Shown: positions 59,167 through 64,000 of the stretch, piece by piece
Layout: every line of letters starts with the position of its first letter
Numbering within the stretch: position 1 is the first letter of the stretch
Notes under the pieces: model-generated
Database searches by the model: none
What the model was told of the DNA's origin: nothing
The model's input: only the letters and a program-made list of their open reading frames with translations
Translations under genes and position numbers: made by a program
DNA from: Pelotomaculum sp. PtaB.Bin104
GTDB lineage: Bacteria > Bacillota > Desulfotomaculia > Desulfotomaculales > Pelotomaculaceae
DNA: 64,000 bases
Reading direction: 5' to 3'
NCBI GenBank assembly: GCA_002067205.1
Contig: MVQL01000129.1
Span: 1 to 64,000 of the forward strand

Positions 59167-59356
59167 AACCAGACCATAAGAACATCACTTATCGCCTCCC
59201 TGCCATCCTACCGTTCTTTTCTATTGTCCCCCGAAGCGCCTGTAAGGCTTTTTCCCTTGAGACAAAAACTATCCTACCGTCCTACTGTACTGTAAATATT
59301 TATTATACTAACATATGCTAACTGTTCTGACAACAGCCTTTTATGCCTTAATTGCG
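59167..59356 (-). promoter_or_regulatory. Candidate aroF promoter and leader
   Basis: TATAAT (minus strand, 59307-59302) is a perfect -10 word; the best -35 (TTGTCA) has a long spacer of about 20. Downstream, the 10-mer ACGGTAGGAT occurs twice (59280-59271 and 59214-59205) around a hairpin-prone stretch with GCCT/AGGC and TTGTC/GGACAA. No T-box or known riboswitch core was found. The reading is a leader with an attenuator; the signal it senses is unknown. Confidence 0.4.
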
Positions 59357-59640
59357 CTAAACAGGCTGGTTCAGCACGGCTTTAAACAGTCTTGTTACAT
59401 TCTCAACTGCCGGATCTAGGGAAGGAGACTTCCCTGTTTGGGCAATGATTTTAACAATCGCGCTGCCCACTACAACTGCATTCAGAATATTTTGACATGC
59501 GCACCGCCTGCTCCGGGCTGGATATACCGAAGCCGATCGCTACCGGCAGTGAGGTAGCAGAGCGGACCCGGCAGGCAAAAATCTCTATATCTGTGTCAAT
59601 TTCTTTTCTAACACAGTAACCCCGGTCAAATCCAGCGGTT
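59357..59640 (-). pseudogene. trpA: trpA remnant (tryptophan synthase alpha, 3' part)
   Basis: Reading the minus strand in three frames gives consecutive TrpA blocks: LDLTGVT, then KEIDTDIEIFACRVRSATSL and PVAIGFGISSPEQAVRMS, then NAVVVGSAIVKIIAQTGK to a normal end (LFKAVLNQPV, stop at 59357-59359). Two frameshifts and the loss of roughly the first 165 residues, including the active-site acids, make it non-functional. It follows trpC directly, the right place after loss of trpF and trpB. Confidence 0.85.
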
Positions 59641-59766
59641 TATTCACCCGCACCATCTCCTTTTTCAATCAAGCACTGCTTTACCCAGGGTAAGTGGACA
59701 ACTTATCCTTTACCTACGAGGAATTATCATACAACGTTGTCCCGGGTGTATCTAACTTGGGGAACA
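59641..59766. other. Scar between trpC and the trpA remnant
   Basis: About 125 bases, where trpF, trpB and the front of trpA would normally lie. A short minus-strand frame ending TPGTTLYDNSS may be a worn piece. Nothing is recognised with confidence. Confidence 0.35.
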
Positions 59767-60552
59767 TCACAGACTGCGACCCAGTAATTTAATCAAACTG
59801 GCGCCAGGGTCCGCACTGCTCACCAGAGCCTCGCCCACCAGCGCCGCCTGCACCCCGTGTTCCAGCAATCTTTCGATGTCCTGAACACTCTTAATCCCGC
59901 TTTCAGATACGATTGTAATACCAGCATCATTGATTAATTTAAGCAGTTTAAAAGTAGTATTAAGGTCTGTCTGAAAAGTCCTGAGGTCTCGGTTATTAAT
60001 GCCGATTATTTGAGCATCAGTCATCAGCACAGCAGTTAATTCGGCTTCCGTATGCACTTCCACCAGGCAAGCCAGCCCCAGACCGGCTGCTAAGCTTTGG
60101 AACTCAATCAGTTGCCCGGGGGTAAGCGCGGCAGCGATTAATAGAATCGCGTCCGCGCCCAAGGCGCGGGATTCAAATATTTGGTAAGGATCAATAATGA
60201 AGTCTTTTCGCAAAACAGGCAGTTTCGTTACCTTCTTAACCCTGCTCAGGTGCTCCGGGTGACCTAAAAAAAATCTTTCCTCAGTCAACACCGATACGGC
60301 GGCCGCCCCGTCAAGTTCATAGGCCCGGGCTAAGTCTTCCGGATTGTATTCCTGGCGGATAATGCCCTTTGACGGTGAAGCTTTTTTCGTTTCAGCTATA
60401 ATCGCTATTTCCCCGGGTAGCCGTAAAGCCATCTCGAATTTCCGGGGTGGCTCCAGCTCAGGTATAAGCGCCTCAAGCTTTCTTAAGGGCATTTCTCTCT
60501 TCTGCACCGCTAGGTCCTGAAACTTCCTGGCAATAATTCTTTCTAATATCAT
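59767..60552 (-). CDS. trpC: Indole-3-glycerol phosphate synthase
   Basis: About 261 residues from the ATG at 60552, with AAAGGTG eight bases upstream. It closes the indole ring. The start MILERIIARKFQDLAVQKR is typical; ETKKASPSKGIIR near 52, LRKDFIIDPYQIFESRALGADAILLI near 108 and GINNRDLRTF near 184 are family motifs. The frame extends to 60636 over what looks like trpD residue. It appears intact, although it now lacks a complete pathway here. Confidence 0.95.
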   Translation of the reverse strand: MILERIIARKFQDLAVQKREMPLRKLEALIPELEPPRKFEMALRLPGEIAIIAETKKASPSKGIIRQEYNPEDLARAYELDGAAAVSVLTEERFFLGHPEHLSRVKKVTKLPVLRKDFIIDPYQIFESRALGADAILLIAAALTPGQLIEFQSLAAGLGLACLVEVHTEAELTAVLMTDAQIIGINNRDLRTFQTDLNTTFKLLKLINDAGITIVSESGIKSVQDIERLLEHGVQAALVGEALVSSADPGASLIKLLGRSL

Positions 60553-60614
60553 TGGGCAGACACCTTTAGGGTCAGTTGTTTGTCTGTTATCGCCCGTATA
60601 GTCGCCTCTTTCAT
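60549..60614 (-). pseudogene. Possible trpD remnant
   Basis: A 21-codon frame, MKEATIRAITDKQLTLKVSA.., looks like the N terminus of anthranilate phosphoribosyltransferase (M-KEAI--..-DLTL--A). Its TGA overlaps the trpC start as ATGA, the usual trpD-trpC junction. This fits an internal deletion that removed nearly all of trpD while keeping both ends. The similarity is short, so the call is tentative. Confidence 0.45.
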
Positions 60615-60704
60615 GATGCTCTAACCCCCAGCTCATTTTTATATAAGACTATTAATTTTTTCCTCGATCTCATTATGAATAGGTCTGCCATATAAACAAG
60701 TTCC

Positions 60705-61274
60705 TCAATTAAGGGTTAAAAAATTTTGCAACATTTTATGTCCATGCTCAGTAAGAATTGATTCCGGGTGAAACTGGACTCCTTCCACTGCATATTTGCG
60801 GTGGCGAATGCCCATAATCTCCCCTTCCTCGGTCCAGGCGGTAAGTTCTAAGCAATCCGGCAAACTCCCTCTCTCAATAATAAGTGAATGGTACCTGGTC
60901 GCTGTAAAAGGAGAGGGAAGTTCATTGAAGACCGAGCCACCGGAATAGTGGTGTATCGATGAAGTTTTTCCGTGCATCAGTCGTTCTGCCCGCACAATTT
61001 TTCCACCAAAGGCCTGGGCAATGGACTGGTGCCCCAGACATACTCCTAAAATTGGGATCAAACCGGCAAAGTGTTCAATAACTGCCAGTGATATGCCTGC
61101 CTCATTGGGTGAGCATGGCCCAGGTGAGATAATAATGTGACTGGGCTTCAAATTTTCGATTTCAGCACAGGTGATCTGATCATTGCGGTATACCTGCACT
61201 ACATGTCCTAATTCACCGAAATACTGGACTAGATTATAAGTAAATGAGTCATAATTATCGATTACTAAAATCAC
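60705..61274 (-). CDS. trpG: Anthranilate synthase component II (glutamine amidotransferase)
   Basis: 189 residues. It supplies ammonia to TrpE. The catalytic cysteine is in [16 protein letters not shown] near 78, the His-Glu pair in [12 protein letters not shown] near 168, and it starts [22 protein letters not shown]. It lies six bases after trpE. It could also serve PabA, as in many Firmicutes. Confidence 0.95.
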   Translation of the reverse strand: MILVIDNYDSFTYNLVQYFGELGHVVQVYRNDQITCAEIENLKPSHIIISPGPCSPNEAGISLAVIEHFAGLIPILGVCLGHQSIAQAFGGKIVRAERLMHGKTSSIHHYSGGSVFNELPSPFTATRYHSLIIERGSLPDCLELTAWTEEGEIMGIRHRKYAVEGVQFHPESILTEHGHKMLQNFLTLN

Positions 61275-61280
61275 TGCCAG

Positions 61281-62732
61281 CTACCCCCCAATAGTATTTA
61301 ATAGCACGTGGGCTTTATTGAGCGTTTCCTCGTATTCTCTCTCCGGATCAGAGTCAGCCACTATCCCTGCCCCTGCCTGAACATAAGCTGTGTTACCGTG
61401 AATTACTACTGTCCTGATGGCAATCGCGGTATCCAGGTTTCCTGAAAAACCGAAATACCCGATTGCACCAGCGTAAACTCCTCTCCCGTCAGGCTCCAAC
61501 TCATCAATAATTTCCATTGCCCGCACCTTTGGCGCCCCGGTGACGGTTCCGGCCGGAAAGCAGGCCTTAAGTACATCAGCACAGTTTTTGCCCGGTGACA
61601 CCCGGCCCCGGACATTTGAGACCAGGTGCATGACATGAGAATATTTTTCTACTTCCATAAAACGCTCTACCTTAATGCTGCCCGGCACACATACTTTACC
61701 CAGATCATTACGGCCGAGATCGACAAGCATCAGGTGCTCCGCCCTTTCTTTGGTATCGGTCAGCAACTCCTCTGCCAGCGCACTGTCCTTCGCTTTAGTT
61801 TTACCACGAGGCCTGGTACCGGCGATGGGGCAGGTTTCTGTAGTGTCACCTAAAACCCGCACAAGCATCTCCGGTGAAGAGCCAATCACCTGGGTTTCGC
61901 CAAAGTTCATGTAATATAGATAAGGAGAGGGGTTGAGCGCTCTTAATTTTCGGTAAATATTGAACGGCTCACCCTGGAAAGGGGTACTGAAGCGCTGCGA
62001 TAAGACCACCTGAAGGATATCCCCTGCTTTGATATATTCCTTCGCCTTTTCCACTTGAGCGATAAAGCCTTCTCTGGACATGTTGGCCTTAAAAGGCGCC
62101 GGATTATTATAGCCAGGGCTGTTATCTTCAATGGCAACATTATTTTTAATCCCTTCGATCACTTTTTGGATCTGGAGTCTAGCCCGGTCGTATTCGCTTT
62201 CCGGATTTGCTTCGGGCAAACTGTTAATTACAATTTTCAAGGTTTGTCTAGCATGATCAAAAATAAGCACAGTACCGGCAAAAATGAAATTGCTTTCCGG
62301 AAGATCGGGATCATCTTGCCTGGCCAGGTTGATACTCTCAAAATGTTGAACTGCCTGATAACCGAAATAACCCACAGCACCGCCAAAAAAGCGCGGCAGG
62401 TCATCACTACAAAAGGCACGACAACTGGTGATCAATTGAACCAGGTTTACCAGGGGTGAGCCCGAAATGATCTTACTGCTGCAGGACTTCGTTATCCTTG
62501 AATAATTCTCTTTTGAAGTAAAACCGATAATTGGGTTAAAGCCTATAAATGAGTATCGGGCGAGGTTTTCGCCGCCTTCAACACTTTCCAAAAGATAAGC
62601 TGGACCTTCAGGAGATATTTTCTTAAAAATACTGATTGGGGTATCCATATCAACATTTATTTCACTGTAGACGGGTATTAAATCGTAGTTATTAGCTAAT
62701 AAAAGGTATTTCTGCCTGTCTGGTTCAACCAA
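61281..62732 (-). CDS. trpE: Anthranilate synthase component I
   Basis: 483 residues. It makes anthranilate from chorismate. The feedback-site LLESVEGGENLARYSFIG is near 48; the catalytic half has MVDLGRNDLGKVC near 335, KVERFMEVEKYSHVMHLVS near 355 and AGAGIVADSDPEREYEET near 455. The start is TTG at 62732 behind GGGGG. A leader with a terminator and TRAP-like triplets lies just upstream. Confidence 0.96.
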   Translation of the reverse strand: MVEPDRQKYLLLANNYDLIPVYSEINVDMDTPISIFKKISPEGPAYLLESVEGGENLARYSFIGFNPIIGFTSKENYSRITKSCSSKIISGSPLVNLVQLITSCRAFCSDDLPRFFGGAVGYFGYQAVQHFESINLARQDDPDLPESNFIFAGTVLIFDHARQTLKIVINSLPEANPESEYDRARLQIQKVIEGIKNNVAIEDNSPGYNNPAPFKANMSREGFIAQVEKAKEYIKAGDILQVVLSQRFSTPFQGEPFNIYRKLRALNPSPYLYYMNFGETQVIGSSPEMLVRVLGDTTETCPIAGTRPRGKTKAKDSALAEELLTDTKERAEHLMLVDLGRNDLGKVCVPGSIKVERFMEVEKYSHVMHLVSNVRGRVSPGKNCADVLKACFPAGTVTGAPKVRAMEIIDELEPDGRGVYAGAIGYFGFSGNLDTAIAIRTVVIHGNTAYVQAGAGIVADSDPEREYEETLNKAHVLLNTIGG

Positions 62733-62756
62733 TTTTATGACCCCCTAAAATACAAA

Positions 62757-62782
62757 AACCGGCACTCAAATGAGTACCGGTT
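62757..62782 (-). terminator. Attenuator terminator in the trpE leader
   Basis: On the minus strand, AACCGGTACTCA pairs with TGAGTGCCGGTT (one G-U pair) and is followed by TTTTTGTATTTT. It ends 25 bases before the trpE start, so it can switch the operon off. The G-U pair marks it as a minus-strand element. Confidence 0.85.
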
Positions 62783-62803
62783 AAATTTTTTACGCATAAC
62801 CAG

Positions 62804-62875
62804 CTCATCTCAGCTCATCTCTGCTCAACTTATCCTCTTCTCACTCAGCTCAAAACTTATTCTAAACTACGTCTA
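62804..62875 (-). promoter_or_regulatory. (G/U)AG triplet array, TRAP-type binding site
   Basis: The minus-strand RNA holds nine GAG triplets (plus-strand CTC at 62804, 62809, 62814, 62819, 62824, 62835, 62840, 62844 and 62849) and three UAG triplets (at 62862, 62867 and 62873), mostly 2-3 bases apart. That is the spacing of the trp RNA-binding attenuation protein (TRAP, MtrB) target in Bacillus, which has about 11 triplets. The array ends just before the terminator hairpin, so TRAP-like binding could favour termination. No mtrB gene lies in the window. Confidence 0.75.
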
Positions 62876-62903
62876 AGTTAACATACACCCATTACAGTGT
62901 CAA
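62875..62903 (-). promoter_or_regulatory. Candidate trpE promoter
   Basis: On the minus strand TTGACA (62903-62898) is a perfect -35 word; 17 bases on lies TAACTT (62880-62875), a weak -10. Transcription would start near 62868, at the front of the triplet array. It is inferred from sequence only. Confidence 0.5.
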
Positions 62904-62941
62904 GCATTTTTTGCCCAATGCGCCTGCATGCCGGGCATTTG

Positions 62942-63367
62942 CTATTTTGCTGCCGGCACTGCCCGGTGTCCGAGCCCAATGGCTACTTCATCCAGATGTA
63001 AAAGTCCCACCCCAAAAAACGCGGCTACACTGATGTGGTCATCCCTGCGGGCTATGCCAATCTTGCCGCCTACGTTCAGGCCAATCGCCTTTGGGATCAG
63101 CTGTGACAGCGCCTCCCTGGCGGCCCCGGCAATTGCTCCTTCCTCAGTGTGCACTTCTTTAATTACACCCTCACGTTTGGCAGCGACAACCGCCCTTTCA
63201 ATCATCTTGTTCACCGATAGCACAAAGTCCCCGCCGCAGTCAACAGCGGCCGTCTTAATCCCTTCACCGGAAAACTTTAATTTAAATTCCTTCTCTTGCT
63301 CCCTGCTATCGGTCATTGCCATCTCTATTGCTACCCGCGCTATTTTACGGCTCCCTTGAAGGGTCAT
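62942..63367 (-). CDS. HutP family RNA-binding antiterminator protein
   Basis: 141 residues. The C-terminal stretch AFFGVGLLHLDEVAIGLGHRAV and the middle GAIAGAAREALSQLIP fit the HutP family. In Bacillus, HutP binds UAG triplets in hut mRNA with histidine and magnesium and blocks a terminator. Here it lies immediately upstream of the trpE leader, in the same direction, and no hut genes are seen, so it may act on the trp leader or elsewhere. It is placed by pattern recall rather than alignment. Confidence 0.7.
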   Translation of the reverse strand: MTLQGSRKIARVAIEMAMTDSREQEKEFKLKFSGEGIKTAAVDCGGDFVLSVNKMIERAVVAAKREGVIKEVHTEEGAIAGAAREALSQLIPKAIGLNVGGKIGIARRDDHISVAAFFGVGLLHLDEVAIGLGHRAVPAAK

Positions 63368-63391
63368 GGCGGAGCGCCTCCTGTCTTGTCT

Positions 63392-63859
63392 CTATCTTAA
63401 ATTATATTTTCTCTCCAGCCACAAACGAAATTCTTTTATTTCCTCAAATATTTTAAACAGTAGTCTTTCAATTTCATTATGGTTTAAAGTTAATGAGGCC
63501 GGATCAAGAACTTCGATTTTCCTAAAGTCCTCCCTGGTGATAAACCGGACTACATTTTCCAGGTTATATGCTTTAATGGTTAGCTCCATTGGCGCGTAGG
63601 CTATTTCATTGTTGGTAAGCTCATCGTTCACAGTGTAAATCTCCGTACTGCAATCGATATCAATGATTTGAATACCCTGTATGGGAACGTTTCGGAAAAC
63701 AGTCAGCTGCTGCTCCCTCGACTCTTCAGCCGCCTTATCCACCGTTTTGCCCCCAAACAAAAAACGCCCGGACTTTCCAGTGCCCTTAATGTCAAGGCGG
63801 ACCTTGACTAAAATGCCGTGTCTTTCACCAGTGCCATCACTGTTTGGGATTTTTGACAA
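63392..63859 (-). CDS. Conserved hypothetical protein next to hutP
   Basis: 155 residues, soluble, no membrane segment. Beta-rich first half (GILVKVRLDIKGTGKSGRFL) and helical end (IERLLFKIFEEIKEFRLWL). The start is TTG at 63859 with AGGAGGAG seven bases upstream. It sits 24 bases ahead of the HutP gene, so the two are probably co-transcribed. The family is not recognised. Confidence 0.6.
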   Translation of the reverse strand: MSKIPNSDGTGERHGILVKVRLDIKGTGKSGRFLFGGKTVDKAAEESREQQLTVFRNVPIQGIQIIDIDCSTEIYTVNDELTNNEIAYAPMELTIKAYNLENVVRFITREDFRKIEVLDPASLTLNHNEIERLLFKIFEEIKEFRLWLERKYNLR

Positions 63860-64000
63860 AAAAATCTCCTCCTACTGTCTTCAGGTACCGCTGAATAAAT
63901 AATTCTCCCTAATACAAATAAATTCCTGCTTAACTCTGACAATTTAACAATATCCAAGCGAAACAAGAAAGTTAGATTTTTGTTTATACAGCTTTTTAAA

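Noticed and set aside
59036-59356. A T-box or trp-type leader peptide before aroF
   Set aside because: No T-box sequence (GGTGGNACCGCG-like) or run of Trp codons was found.

Overview
The window looks like part of the chromosome of an endospore-forming, anaerobic Firmicute of the Desulfotomaculum/Pelotomaculum type (Peptococcaceae or relatives). The grounds are: spore genes (gerA/gerB/gerC, spoIVA, spoIIP, the YIEGIA pair, DUF3189); a CIRCE-controlled groESL; the ispH fusion to ribosomal protein S1 domains; type I-beta DAHP synthase with prephenate dehydrogenase and EPSP synthase; and a large molybdenum/tungsten cofactor cluster of the kind that serves formate dehydrogenases. Species cannot be fixed from sequence alone. 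Nearly all genes after 4.7 kb lie on the minus strand, and TTG/GTG starts behind strong Shine-Dalgarno sequences are common.

Layout. 1-880: 3' end of a 23S rRNA gene, a 5S rRNA gene and their terminator. 0.9-5.6 kb: an AT-rich accessory stretch with an RlmA-type rRNA methyltransferase, a truncated DUF3231 gene, small membrane proteins and a GC-rich segment (about 4225-4450) that reads as a structured non-coding RNA. 5.6-9.4 kb: an amidohydrolase/deaminase and groES-groEL. 9.6-16.8 kb: molybdenum cofactor genes (mog, moaC, moeA-PBP fusion, moeA, a MOSC protein, moaA, a ModE-type regulator) with a decayed tungstate permease gene (tupB-like) between moaA and the regulator. 17-26 kb: larB, 5-formyl-THF cyclo-ligase, a radical SAM/PDZ protein, tsaD, a hydrolase, a rhomboid protease, a sirtuin, a polysaccharide deacetylase and a membrane-anchored Mrr-like nuclease. 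26.5-34 kb: threonine/lysine-family genes (thrC, lysC, thrB, hom) with an NlpC/P60 hydrolase. 34.5-42.5 kb: a ger operon, two CBO0543-type membrane proteins inside decayed plus-strand DNA, and spoIVA. 42.8-55.4 kb: gpsA, plsY, der, a DUF512 radical SAM protein, two DUF3189 genes, the YIEGIA pair, spoIIP, a DUF1614 protein, ispH-rpsA, plsC, cmk. 55.5-63.9 kb: aroA-tyrA-aroF, then a broken trp operon (trpE, trpG, trpC intact; trpD reduced to about 21 codons; trpF and trpB absent; trpA a frameshifted 3' fragment), a leader with TRAP-like triplet repeats and an attenuator, a HutP-family gene and an unknown conserved gene.

The observations most worth a second look are: the candidate structured RNA at 4.2-4.45 kb, which has a long-range stem, a short hairpin and a possible pseudoknot; the trpE leader, with twelve (G/U)AG triplets, a terminator and a HutP-family RNA-binding protein gene just upstream; the eroded trp operon that keeps this regulation; a second attenuator-like leader before aroF; and the eroded tupB in the cofactor cluster. 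No CRISPR array, intact insertion sequence, prophage or tRNA gene was recognised.
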